30,483 nucleotides of DNA from a virus, in the IMG/VR virus record IMGVR_UViG_3300025108_000239, positions 1 to 30,483 of that record; one strand, written 5' to 3'. Positions 1-6,786 of this stretch are shown here, one piece after another. The notes below the pieces were generated by a model. That model saw nothing but the letters and a program-made list of their open reading frames with translations. It did no database searches and had not been told where the DNA came from. A program made the position numbers and the translations under genes. Numbering within the stretch: position 1 is the stretch's first letter; each line of letters starts with the position of its first letter.

Positions 1-102
1 CTCTGCGTAGAACGTAAAGTACTCGCTCAACTCCATTAGTATACCACTATCGTCACTACGCAGCAGTACTTTAGATTCGTCTTTTTTAGTTACGTATAAC
101 AT
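1..102 (-). CDS. uvsW: UvsW-like helicase, N-terminal fragment (cut by window edge)
   Basis: An ATG at 102-100 overlaps the uvsY stop by one base (TGATG) and opens a frame that runs to the window edge, giving 34 visible residues. The stretch SGILMELSEYFTFYAE resembles the start of T4 UvsW, where a similar segment (ELRDFFSFEADGY) precedes the helicase core. UvsW is an ATP-dependent DNA helicase that unwinds R-loops and branched recombination intermediates and works with UvsY and UvsX. The uvsY-uvsW order with translational coupling is the T4 order. No helicase motif lies inside the window, so the call rests on a short N-terminal resemblance plus position. A different short gene is possible but less likely. 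Confidence 0.6.
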   Translation of the reverse strand, partial: MLYVTKKDESKVLLRSDDSGILMELSEYFTFYAE

Positions 103-548
103 CACATTCCTGATGTAAACTTCTTAAAGTCTAGAATGTTCTTAACGTGAGTATGTCTCCACCGAATATTACCCATAATTTCTTCGAGTGTTTCAATGAT
201 TGCTTTCTGATAATCAATCTGGGCTTTAATACGAGTAAGATCTTCATCAGTTGAATAGTACATATCCATGTCTGACTTAAGAGGCTTTGTCATACCATCA
301 AATGGATCGTATTTCCAATTACGTTTATCCATATCCTGCTGCGTCATCTTACCATTATAGTATAACCACTTGTCCTTTTTTATGGACTCATGTTCGATTT
401 CTTTTCTTTTCAATTGCAGCTTCGCCATCGAAAAGAGTTCAAGGTATTTCGCGTGTAATTTTGAAGACTTAATCGTTTCTTCATCGAGGCAAACATCGTC
501 AATTACGACGTCCTCTTTCCACATTTCAAGGATTTTATCAAGATTCAT
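102..548 (-). CDS. uvsY: UvsY recombination mediator protein
   Basis: This 148-aa protein (T4 UvsY is 137 aa) would load the RecA-like recombinase UvsX onto single-stranded DNA coated with gp32. The N-terminus MNLDKILEMWKEDVVID matches the T4 pattern MRLEDLQEELKKDVFID. The central KWLYYNGKM segment corresponds to the RLDYYSG region of T4. The C-terminus (HVKNILDFKKFTSGM) matches the T4 end IKHIQDMRAFEAGK. Helical, charged and cytoplasmic, with no signal or membrane segment. The gene starts 3 bases after the stop of the 158-aa gene and is coupled to uvsW downstream. No canonical late box is directly in front of it (TTAAATAA is only a loose match), so it is probably co-transcribed from the promoter at 1041-1034. 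Confidence 0.9.
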   Translation of the reverse strand: MNLDKILEMWKEDVVIDDVCLDEETIKSSKLHAKYLELFSMAKLQLKRKEIEHESIKKDKWLYYNGKMTQQDMDKRNWKYDPFDGMTKPLKSDMDMYYSTDEDLTRIKAQIDYQKAIIETLEEIMGNIRWRHTHVKNILDFKKFTSGM

Positions 549-551
549 ATT

Positions 552-1028
552 TTATTTAATAATCACAAATTCATCATAACGGAACGAAACATCAGACTGT
601 AGGTATTCTACATCCGTTGATTGAGTATTGAACTCAACTCCGCTTAACGAGATAGGAAAGGCATTTTTAAATTGGAATTGTTTGTTTACAACATTGTGTG
701 CAGACATGACAGATAGAATCATATCGGCCTTTTCAGTTTTCTCTGTATTCGCCTTTAACCAATTAAACATTTCGCTATAGTTGTTCATATCTTCGTCAAT
801 AATAAATCTAAGATTCAATTGCCCGAATTGGCGAGTTTCACCCGGCTGATAACTAATAGCATTTCGAAATGGAACAGAAATTTCACCAGTCGAAATGTCT
901 GGCAAATTAAACGTCGTTAAAAAGTATTCTGTATTTCCATACTTTTCAAGATTAATAGTAAGCTTAAAACCAATTGGCGTAAGATAATTAATATTGGTCG
1001 TTAAATTTTTCTTTACTGTTGTAGCCAT
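552..1028 (-). CDS. Tail-tube-fold protein of unknown role (gp19-like paralogue)
   Basis: I start this gene at the ATG at 1028, giving 158 aa. A longer frame exists but its extra codons run through the terminator hairpin. The core looks like a divergent copy of the tail tube: LPDISTGEISVPFRNA, then a QFGQLNLRFIIDEDMNNY strand region and an MFNW helix. These line up with LPASVIGQIDVPYRGR, then WSITIINDTGFEIRD and ERW, of the true gp19 encoded at 9549-10070. The last third (SLSGVEFNTQSTDVEYLQSD) resembles the closing strands of tube proteins. It may be a tube initiator, terminator or completion protein; related marine T4-like phages often have gp3 near this position, which is an alternative. 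It has its own late promoter and lies outside the tail gene cluster, between capsid and recombination genes. Confidence 0.65.
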   Translation of the reverse strand: MATTVKKNLTTNINYLTPIGFKLTINLEKYGNTEYFLTTFNLPDISTGEISVPFRNAISYQPGETRQFGQLNLRFIIDEDMNNYSEMFNWLKANTEKTEKADMILSVMSAHNVVNKQFQFKNAFPISLSGVEFNTQSTDVEYLQSDVSFRYDEFVIIK

Positions 1029-1033
1029 AATAT

Positions 1034-1041
1034 TATTTATA
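1034..1041 (-). promoter_or_regulatory. T4-type late promoter for the tube-fold gene
   Basis: A perfect TATAAATA on the minus strand. Its first base shares the last base of the U-tract of the gp23 terminator, and its last base is 5 bases before the ATG at 1028. With T4 geometry (box at -13 to -6) transcription would start at or next to the A of the ATG. Confidence 0.7.
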
Positions 1042-1071
1042 AAAAAAGGGGGCCCCCTTTCGGGGACCCCC
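1041..1071 (-). terminator. Strong intrinsic terminator after gp23
   Basis: On the minus strand the RNA reads GGGGGUCCCC, then a GAAA loop, then GGGGGCCCCC, followed by seven U. The stem is 10 bp with a single G-U wobble, capped by a GNRA tetraloop, and starts 19 bases after the gp23 stop codon. This is a textbook factor-independent terminator, placed to end the major capsid transcript. Confidence 0.93.
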
Positions 1072-1090
1072 AAGACTAAGAGTTTAAATC

Positions 1091-2362
1091 TTAGGTATTG
1101 TCATTGTTAATGTTATTAACGTTGAAGGTCTGATAGTAGACGTTAGTCTTATTGAGACCAGGTGAGTTGAACACTTCGTTCAGCGGGTTTTGCACAAGAC
1201 CGTAACGTGTCTTGAAGGCAATCTTCGGTTGGAAGCTGTTCTCACCAACGGCACGGACCATAGTAAGAGGAACGTATGGGCAGTAGAACAGACCAGCGTC
1301 GTATGCAGAAGCACCTTTATAACCAACGGTAGCGTAATCGTTACCAGCATAAGGGTCAACATAAACCTTAAGGCGGCCATTCAGAGTACCAGCGAATGTG
1401 TTACCAAGGGCATCAACACTCAGTTCACCTTCACCACCGAATACAAGTTTACCAGCGGCAGCAAGGGCAGAAGCAACGTTGCTGGAGCAGATAACGAAGT
1501 TACCTTTTCCGCGACGAGTTTCAGTTGCAATCTTGTTAGCAGCTTGTTCGATGTGGAAGATAAGCGACTGGAATTTTTCTTGCAACCAACGGCCATCGGC
1601 GTCAGAGGCAAGGTCAAACTTACCGGCAGCAGCTGCTGCACCTTGGAAGCTCTTACCAGTGGTCACAATCTCGCGAATAACTTCACGGTTGATTTCACCA
1701 AGAATTTCACCGGAAAGGATGTTAGCAAGCTCGGACTCAGCGTCAAGGCCGTGAACAGCCTTAAGGTCTTGAGCAAGCTCCATTGAGTACTCAGCCTTAA
1801 GTTGACGTGTCTTAGCAGTAACAGTTGCTTTTTCGATGGTGAAACCCATTTCAGCAAGTGAAGTTTCAACTTCAGCAGTTCCAGTAGCGATACCGGTACC
1901 AGTTGAACCTGTTGCTTCACCGAAGTGACCAGGGGAATCAAGAAGCTGACCAGCGTGAGTACCTGTACCAGAGAAGTCTGTGTCAGGCTCATTCTTGAAT
2001 GCTTCAGTATCGGTAGTAACGATTGCTGTACCATCACCGAAACGTGGCTTCATTGCAAAGATAAGACCGGTTGGTCCGCTCATTGGTTGAACGCCAGCAA
2101 CATCATAAGCGATGAGGTTTGGCATTGCACGACGTACAAGAGAAATAAGCACTGGATCAGGAGTCGTAATAGAACCTGTATTTTGTTGTGCATCCTCTGT
2201 AAGAGTGAAGGATGAGTGAGCGGCTTCTTGGCGAAGTGCAACTTCGGTATTTTCAAGAAGCTTGGCAGTCACTGCCTTCTTATAGCTATCACTGATAGCA
2301 GGAGCATCCGCGTGATCAAGCACTGGAGCCCACTTACTTAGTTCTTTTTCTGCGTTTAGCAT
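1091..2362 (-). CDS. 23: Major capsid protein gp23
   Basis: This is the HK97-fold shell protein of the T4 head. I take the ATG at 2362 (MLNAEKELSKWAPVLDHADA, 423 aa) because that opening is typical of marine gp23 and starts 25 bases after the gp22 stop; an upstream in-frame extension overlaps gp22 and looks artefactual. Residues 95-115 after maturation context include DVAGVQPMSGPTGLIFAMK, a hallmark of gp23 proteins. A likely gp21 cleavage site is Leu-Thr-Glu56 before Asp57 (pattern L/I-x-E), which would leave a mature chain of about 367 residues. That is compact against T4 gp23 (521 aa, about 456 mature). The gene is last in the prohead unit and is followed by a strong terminator. No late box lies directly before it. 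Confidence 0.96.
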   Translation of the reverse strand: MLNAEKELSKWAPVLDHADAPAISDSYKKAVTAKLLENTEVALRQEAAHSSFTLTEDAQQNTGSITTPDPVLISLVRRAMPNLIAYDVAGVQPMSGPTGLIFAMKPRFGDGTAIVTTDTEAFKNEPDTDFSGTGTHAGQLLDSPGHFGEATGSTGTGIATGTAEVETSLAEMGFTIEKATVTAKTRQLKAEYSMELAQDLKAVHGLDAESELANILSGEILGEINREVIREIVTTGKSFQGAAAAAGKFDLASDADGRWLQEKFQSLIFHIEQAANKIATETRRGKGNFVICSSNVASALAAAGKLVFGGEGELSVDALGNTFAGTLNGRLKVYVDPYAGNDYATVGYKGASAYDAGLFYCPYVPLTMVRAVGENSFQPKIAFKTRYGLVQNPLNEVFNSPGLNKTNVYYQTFNVNNINNDNT

Positions 2363-2387
2363 AATAGTTTTTTCTAGTTGTTTTGGG

Positions 2388-3821
2388 TTAGTCTTTGAAA
2401 CGTGAAAGGGCAGAGGTGTACTTTTGCATATCCGAAGATAATTTAGCATTAGGATCACCAGCACCTTCTACGATGGTTTGGGTTTGTGTTGAACTTTTAG
2501 TTTCAACGTTTGGAGTTTCTTCCTTATTGGAATCGGAAAAGAAGTTTTCCTTAATTGTAGCAACTTTATCTGCAAAGGTATCAGCATCGACAAATTCGAT
2601 TTCTTCAACCATTGAAGCAAGTTTTGCACTTTCTGTAGTTGCCAAATCAGACGATGCTTCAGTAATAACCTTTTCCTTTTCAAGAGAAACGACTTTCTCC
2701 GAAAGAATAATGTTACTTTCTTGTGCATCAGCCAAAGATTCATTTGCCGAAGAAAGGTCTTCGGAAAGTTCATCAACCAAATTCCTCTTGCCTTCAGGAA
2801 CTTCAATGTAATGTTCTGTGAACACACCTTGAAGTGCAGACATGAAGTCTTCGGTAATCTCTGTACGAAGTTTGTTATCAACAAACTCTTGGTTTTCTTC
2901 AATCCAAGTTTCAACAACGTAAGAAAGATAATCGTCGATCTTAGTCACAAGTTTTTCACGAATGTATTCAACTTCTTCCTTTAGATCTTCGTTATACTGT
3001 TCTTCGAGTTCTTCTTTAATTGAAGTTACACGGTTTGCCAAAGCAGCTTCGAATAGAGTAGCGGCTTTTGATTTGAAGTCTTCGGTGAGGTTTTGTTCAG
3101 CATCAACAAGCACTGAAAGATCTTCTTCAAGCGCATTTGCACCTTCTTCAGTACTTTCATTGCAATGTGATGCCATGATGTTTTTATAAGAAGCTGTAAG
3201 CTCGTCCTTTTTCATGGCCTTAAGTTGACCATACATGGCGTTGATCATGTCAGCCTTAGTTTTAGGCATGTCAGAATCTTCTTCATGTTCGCCTTCTGCT
3301 ATAGGATTGATTGCCTTATAAGCAGAAACCAATTGGGACTTTTTCATGCCTTTTAACGCATCAAAACTGGCGGAAAGAATACCACCCTTTGTTTTGTCTT
3401 CAGGCATTTCAACTTCATCTTCTTCCTCTTCTTCGACTTCATCTTCATGAGCATCCTCTTCGACTTCATCTTCATGAGCATCCTCTTCGACTTCGTCTTC
3501 TTCTTCATGGGCACCCTCTTCGATGTCTTCTTCTTCATCTTCGTGAGCACCCTCTTTAACTTCGTCTTCGTCTTCTTCGACTTCATCTTCGTGGGCACCC
3601 TCTTTGACTTCATCTTCGTCTTCGTGAGCATCCTCTTCGACTTCGTCTTCTTTTTCGTCTTCCTCGTTCTTCTTAGCTTCGCCAAGGAGAACATCTAAGA
3701 TTGAATCAGACAGATCTTGTGTTGTCTCAGAAACTTCTTCAGGTGTATCCTGTTCAAGCTCCTGATTCTCAACGAGATCAATCTCTTCAATATCTTCGAC
3801 AGTTTGTTTTTCGTCTAACAT
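2388..3821 (-). CDS. 22: Prohead core scaffold protein gp22 with acidic repeat
   Basis: This 477-aa protein is far longer than T4 gp22 (269 aa). It sits between the protease gp21 and capsid gp23, exactly where the main scaffold belongs. Residues 53-140 are a Glu/Asp-rich low-complexity tract with six AHE(D/E) units. Residues about 155-172 and 199-216 are a duplicated motif (LKGMKKSQLVSAYKAI and LKAMKKDELTASYKNI) of the kind seen in marine gp22 proteins. Residues from about 225 onward are long amphipathic helices and coiled coil (EEQYNEDLKEEVEYIREKLV), as expected for a core protein that gp21 degrades at L/I-x-E sites. The C-terminus (SSDMQKYTSALSRFKD) is the conserved gp22 end. It starts 15 bases after gp21 with no separate promoter. 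Confidence 0.9.
   Translation of the reverse strand: MLDEKQTVEDIEEIDLVENQELEQDTPEEVSETTQDLSDSILDVLLGEAKKNEEDEKEDEVEEDAHEDEDEVKEGAHEDEVEEDEDEVKEGAHEDEEEDIEEGAHEEEDEVEEDAHEDEVEEDAHEDEVEEEEEDEVEMPEDKTKGGILSASFDALKGMKKSQLVSAYKAINPIAEGEHEEDSDMPKTKADMINAMYGQLKAMKKDELTASYKNIMASHCNESTEEGANALEEDLSVLVDAEQNLTEDFKSKAATLFEAALANRVTSIKEELEEQYNEDLKEEVEYIREKLVTKIDDYLSYVVETWIEENQEFVDNKLRTEITEDFMSALQGVFTEHYIEVPEGKRNLVDELSEDLSSANESLADAQESNIILSEKVVSLEKEKVITEASSDLATTESAKLASMVEEIEFVDADTFADKVATIKENFFSDSNKEETPNVETKSSTQTQTIVEGAGDPNAKLSSDMQKYTSALSRFKD
3402..3665 (-). repeat. Acidic in-frame tandem repeat inside gp22
   Basis: An imperfect tandem array encodes units such as EEDAHEDEV and KEGAHEDEVEED, with six AHE cores in about 88 residues. 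Two neighbouring copies near 3433-3490 share a 27-base unit (9 codons) exactly, suggesting recent expansion by slippage or recombination. All length changes I can see keep the reading frame. Confidence 0.85.
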
Positions 3822-3836
3822 ATTAATTGTTTTGAA

Positions 3837-4478
3837 TTAGAGTTTGGAGAGGAAATCACTAAAGATCCGTTCCTGTGCTTCACTGATCCGCCCAAGTGGA
3901 ACCTTTTTAATTTCAGTCTCATATTCTTCAATTTGCTGAGATTTTAAAATGCCATTTTCCCAAACCCATTCAACTCCTTCCATGATACCTTCAACGAAGG
4001 CACTAGGAGCAGAGGGGTCTTGAACAATGTCGACAGTTGAAAGAATAAAATCATCTTTCACAAATGTCTTTGCATTTCGATTCTCAACAGTACCCATACC
4101 ACGACTTGAGACACCTAACTTACACCCACCATCAACGAGACCTTTCACAATTTTGCCCATCGGTGTGTCAAGAATAAGTGCCTTTCCAACAACATCATTA
4201 CCTTGCCACTTAAGCTCGGTAATTCTGTGTGAAACTTTATCTAAGTTAATTGTAGGACCATCAGGGTGATTTAATTCACCAACTGCTCTTCCCGTTTTAA
4301 CTTGTTCTTTAACATACTTATCACATGCGCTTTCAAGAACTCCTTTTGGATAAATTCGCTTATTGCGATTTTCCTTTTCTGCTTGCATGAAGACACCTTC
4401 AATATAGACGTCCTTCTTACCGTTCTTTTCTTCGGTAATATATTCAAGCGATTCTAAGTGTTCTGTGATAAGTTTCAT
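3837..4478 (-). CDS. 21: Prohead maturation protease gp21
   Basis: This 213-aa protein (T4 gp21 is 212 aa) is the serine protease that cleaves scaffold and capsid proteins during head maturation. The early segment VYIEGVFMQAEKENRNKRIY is typical of the family. The catalytic His is in GELNHP (His71) and the catalytic Ser in LGVSSRG (Ser124 or Ser125). An acidic member is plausibly in STVDIVQDPSAPSAF (Asp150 or Asp154). An I-S-E sequence at 198-200 could be a self-processing site. Its ATG overlaps the stop of the gp67-like gene (ATGA), so the two are translationally coupled, and the gp22 scaffold follows directly. Confidence 0.96.
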   Translation of the reverse strand: MKLITEHLESLEYITEEKNGKKDVYIEGVFMQAEKENRNKRIYPKGVLESACDKYVKEQVKTGRAVGELNHPDGPTINLDKVSHRITELKWQGNDVVGKALILDTPMGKIVKGLVDGGCKLGVSSRGMGTVENRNAKTFVKDDFILSTVDIVQDPSAPSAFVEGIMEGVEWVWENGILKSQQIEEYETEIKKVPLGRISEAQERIFSDFLSKL

Positions 4479-4639
4479 TTTTCTTTAGATCTATTGTAAA
4501 TGTCTGAGGTTAAACCGACCTTTCTTACTTCCAAAGCGGTTTTCAATTTACTATCGATCGCGTCTTTAAAATTTTTAGAAGCCTGAATAGGCTTATTTTG
4601 AACTATGCTTGAAAATACTTTTTCTGCGTCTTCTTTCAT
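4475..4639 (-). CDS. 67: Small prohead core peptide, gp67-like
   Basis: A 54-aa gene read directly from the sequence; it is short enough to be missed by length filters. It starts with MKEDAEKVFSSIVQNKPI and continues with FKDAIDSKLKTALEVRKVGL. This matches the pattern of the T4 gp67 N-terminus (IKSNDLVAARKLFAEAMAARTIDLIKEEKIAIA): a short helix, then an F-x-x-A-hydrophobic segment, then K/R-rich helix. T4 gp67 is a prohead core component encoded between portal and protease, and this gene holds that place. The acidic tail of T4 gp67 is absent here. The stop overlaps the gp21 start (ATGA). A perfect late box ends 10 bases before the ATG. Alternative: an unrelated small scaffold helper. Confidence 0.75.
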   Translation of the reverse strand: MKEDAEKVFSSIVQNKPIQASKNFKDAIDSKLKTALEVRKVGLTSDIYNRSKEK

Positions 4640-4648
4640 ATTCTAATA

Positions 4649-4656
4649 TATTTATA
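4649..4656 (-). promoter_or_regulatory. T4-type late promoter for gp67-like/21/22/23 unit
   Basis: A perfect TATAAATA on the minus strand, with 9 bases between the box and the ATG at 4639. With T4 geometry the transcript starts about 4 bases before the ATG. It is the nearest late promoter found upstream of the prohead protease, scaffold and capsid genes. Confidence 0.75.
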
Positions 4657-4674
4657 ATAATTTAATTTTTAACT

Positions 4675-4986
4675 TCACTCTGAAGGAGAGTCGTTTGGCG
4701 CAACGTAGGTAACGCTACCATCTGCATTAGTCACAAACACTTCAGGGTTGTGTGCGGTCAAACCATCAGCTTGACCAAGAGAATCGAGCGCGGTGTAAAG
4801 AGTATTGTAAACAGTAATTGCTTCAACTGCCTGTGTACCAAGAACATCAAGAATTGCTTGTTCTTCGCCTTCAGTAGTAACAAGTGAATAAGCGTTTTTT
4901 GCTTGTGCACGCAAAAAGCTAACTGTCTGCTCGTTGATTTCTTCAATCCGAACAGCGACTTGAGTTGATTTAGGTATTAGTGCCAT
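4675..4986 (-). CDS. Hypothetical 103-aa protein of the portal-protease cassette
   Basis: I do not recognise this protein. It has a helical N-terminal two thirds (IEEINEQTVSFLRAQAKNAY and QAVEAITVYNTLYTALDSL) and a short beta-like C-terminal end (VFVTNADGSVTYVAPNDSPSE). No signal peptide or membrane segment is visible. It is the last gene of the accessory cassette between portal and prohead core. It starts 17 bases after the fibre gene stop and has its own near-consensus late box (CATAAATA). The head location suggests a head-associated or fibre-associated structural protein, but that is inference. Codon use looks like that of its neighbours. Confidence 0.7.
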   Translation of the reverse strand: MALIPKSTQVAVRIEEINEQTVSFLRAQAKNAYSLVTTEGEEQAILDVLGTQAVEAITVYNTLYTALDSLGQADGLTAHNPEVFVTNADGSVTYVAPNDSPSE

Positions 4987-4991
4987 GATTG

Positions 4992-4999
4992 TATTTATG
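4992..4999 (-). promoter_or_regulatory. Late promoter variant (CATAAATA)
   Basis: CATAAATA on the minus strand, one base from the T4 late consensus, with 5 bases between the box and the ATG at 4986. The predicted start of transcription coincides with the start codon. Confidence 0.5.
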
Positions 5000-5003
5000 T
5001 TAA

Positions 5004-6287
5004 TTAGTTGTCAGGTGTATAAATTTTGCAGCTGTAAACATTGGCCTTGGAGGTTGCTGTTCCAGAAGATGAATTTGCTACTTCTATAGCAGCTCGTGAT
5101 GTAGCAGATGCGCCCGTTCCAGTTGGACCGCCTGTGGTCGTAATCGTGCTAAAACTATCAGCGCCATAATTGCCATAATACGCTGTTATGGTTCCAGATG
5201 CGTTACTATAAATTGCTAAAGTTTGTGGTTGCAATCTCGTTCCAGAATAAAGATTTGCAAATGTTGTTGCTGTAAGGGTGGTTCCGTTATGTGCAAATAC
5301 TCTCCATTGCGTATGTGTGGCATTGCGTTTTATCTCAACTCCAAACCCGTCATCACTAATTGGATCATCACCTGATGCTGCAGGTGCACCTGTACCTGTT
5401 CCAACAATTATCCTAATTCGATTCGATTCGTCATTGGCTGCAAACTTAGAGATATTACAAGAAAGACCTATTGGCTTGCTAAAGTATATACCAGCACCTG
5501 AAAGACCGGGTGCGCTATTAAGGCCACGACCAATCACCGCCTTACCATAACCGCTATTACTCGTGCCAGATTGCAACACTACCCAAGCATCACCAGCACT
5601 TGTTTGACTTACTGATCCAGTTCCAGTTTTAGTAAATGATGGTATAACCAACGGGTTCCACAATCTTGCAGAGTTTAGCCATCTGTCGGTATCGACTAGG
5701 TTACGAGTCATTAGCGAATTATCTGTGCTTGCAGCTTGACTTGACGCTTCAGCTTGACCACCTATATTTACTCCACCACTAAAGGTGAAAGTCCCACCAC
5801 TTTCCGAACCCCATTGGCTACTACCTCCTCCATCACGAAAAGTAGAGCAGGCAAGATATCCAGTTACAGTTGCATTATTGGTTACCGATAGATCACCAGT
5901 ATATACAAAACTACCAGCAGTAATATCATTAGCAACATGAAGCGCGGTTGATGGTGAGGTTGTTCCAATACCTACACTGCCGCCCGAATCGACATACAAT
6001 GTTCCAGAACCAAGTGCTGCGTTACCTGCCTGATCAAACGCATAAGATGGTGAGGCTGTTCCAACGCCTACACGGTTATTTGACGAATCAACATGCAGTG
6101 TGTTAGTGTCCACGGTGAGATTAGCACTAAAAACAGCATTACTTGAAAATGTTTTTGCACCACCAATGCTTTGAGTGCCGGTCAGTTTAACGTAGTTATT
6201 ATCTAAATCCAAATTACTTCGCATAGCCGCATTGTTTGCAGATTGCAAAAATGTATCAACATTGGCACTTACTGTAACGTCTGACAT
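5004..6287 (-). CDS. Fibre-like structural protein
   Basis: A 427-aa Gly/Ser/Thr/Asn-rich protein with the character of a trimeric phage fibre. Residues about 60-130 carry repeated short beta units of the form VDSSNNRVGVGTASPS and VDSGGSVGIGTTSPSTALHV, a pattern common in tail fibres and in proteins ending in intramolecular chaperone domains. The rest (about 200-427) looks like a beta-rich receptor-binding or lectin-like head. No C-terminal peptidase S74 chaperone motif is visible. It lies between the portal gene and the prohead genes, away from the usual tail-fibre position, next to a lectin-like gene. It could decorate the head, neck or whiskers, or be a displaced tail fibre; the sequence does not decide. 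Confidence 0.75.
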   Translation of the reverse strand: MSDVTVSANVDTFLQSANNAAMRSNLDLDNNYVKLTGTQSIGGAKTFSSNAVFSANLTVDTNTLHVDSSNNRVGVGTASPSYAFDQAGNAALGSGTLYVDSGGSVGIGTTSPSTALHVANDITAGSFVYTGDLSVTNNATVTGYLACSTFRDGGGSSQWGSESGGTFTFSGGVNIGGQAEASSQAASTDNSLMTRNLVDTDRWLNSARLWNPLVIPSFTKTGTGSVSQTSAGDAWVVLQSGTSNSGYGKAVIGRGLNSAPGLSGAGIYFSKPIGLSCNISKFAANDESNRIRIIVGTGTGAPAASGDDPISDDGFGVEIKRNATHTQWRVFAHNGTTLTATTFANLYSGTRLQPQTLAIYSNASGTITAYYGNYGADSFSTITTTGGPTGTGASATSRAAIEVANSSSGTATSKANVYSCKIYTPDN

Positions 6288-6306
6288 AATTATTTATTGG
6301 TTAATT

Positions 6307-6314
6307 TATTTATA
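6307..6314 (-). promoter_or_regulatory. T4-type late promoter for the 427-aa fibre gene
   Basis: A perfect TATAAATA, with 19 bases between the box and the ATG at 6287, so a leader of about 14 bases is predicted. A second near-match (AATAAATA) lies at 6298-6291, only 3 bases before the ATG. The perfect copy is the more likely promoter. Confidence 0.7.
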
Positions 6315-6345
6315 CTAGTTTTAATTTCTATTTGGACATATTGCC

Positions 6346-6786
6346 TTAGATCCAATTGTTATTTGGAAACCACCCATCAGCATCCATTTCTGCCTTGGTT
6401 CTAAGATTGGCGGACAAGCTAGGAGATTCAATAATTACTTGAAGGAAAGATATTCTACCACCCTTTGCATCTTCGATGTTAGTTTCGATCGCATTAGCTT
6501 CTTCTAACGTTACGGCATCCTCAATAAGCGCACGAAAAGCAGGAACATCGCAATCTTCATGAATAGGCTGATCTTCAGTGCACTGATAAATGGTCTCGCC
6601 ATTTTCGCCCTCAAGTTGATAACTGACCTCGCCTAATACACTAAGTGCTGCCCGGCCATCTGTGTGAACGTGCCAATCAACATAGTATTCGGTTGCATCG
6701 TTGCCACTAGGACGAGTTAATCTCCACATCGCAGAAGATAACGCTTTGGCGTGTTGCTCGCCCTGACTTAGAATTAGATATTTCAT
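6346..6786 (-). CDS. Hypothetical 146-aa protein, possible fibre-associated factor
   Basis: I do not recognise the family. The ATG at 6786 overlaps the stop of the lectin-like gene (ATGA), so the two are translationally coupled. The N-terminal part (MKYLILSQGEQHAKALSSAM) is followed by a beta-rich stretch with YYVDWHVHTDGRAALSV, then an acidic helical part (LIEDAVTLEEANAIETNIED), and a Trp/Asn-rich end (DADGWFPNNNWI). Coupling to an adhesin-like gene and a size near that of small fibre-assembly chaperones suggest a helper or accessory structural role. This is inference from context only. No signal peptide or transmembrane segment is seen. Confidence 0.65.
   Translation of the reverse strand: MKYLILSQGEQHAKALSSAMWRLTRPSGNDATEYYVDWHVHTDGRAALSVLGEVSYQLEGENGETIYQCTEDQPIHEDCDVPAFRALIEDAVTLEEANAIETNIEDAKGGRISFLQVIIESPSLSANLRTKAEMDADGWFPNNNWI

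Noticed and set aside
1029-1073. N-terminal extension of the 158-aa gene to 1073
   Set aside because: The added codons come from the terminator hairpin and late promoter.
1190-1786. 198-aa open frame on the plus strand opposite gp23
   Set aside because: It lies wholly antisense to the conserved capsid gene, has no promoter or ribosome site, and its composition is that of a shadow frame.
2360-2464. Longer gp23 start upstream of 2362
   Set aside because: The extension overlaps gp22 by about 75 bases and encodes no gp23-like residues; the ATG at 2362 gives the typical capsid N-terminus.
3402-3665. Possible CRISPR-like array
   Set aside because: Units are contiguous, in frame and of variable length without unique spacers; it is a coding repeat in gp22.
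5416-5431. Short ATTCG tandem repeat in the 427-aa fibre gene
   Set aside because: Only three copies in coding sequence, fully explained by the codons for N-E-S-N-R-I.
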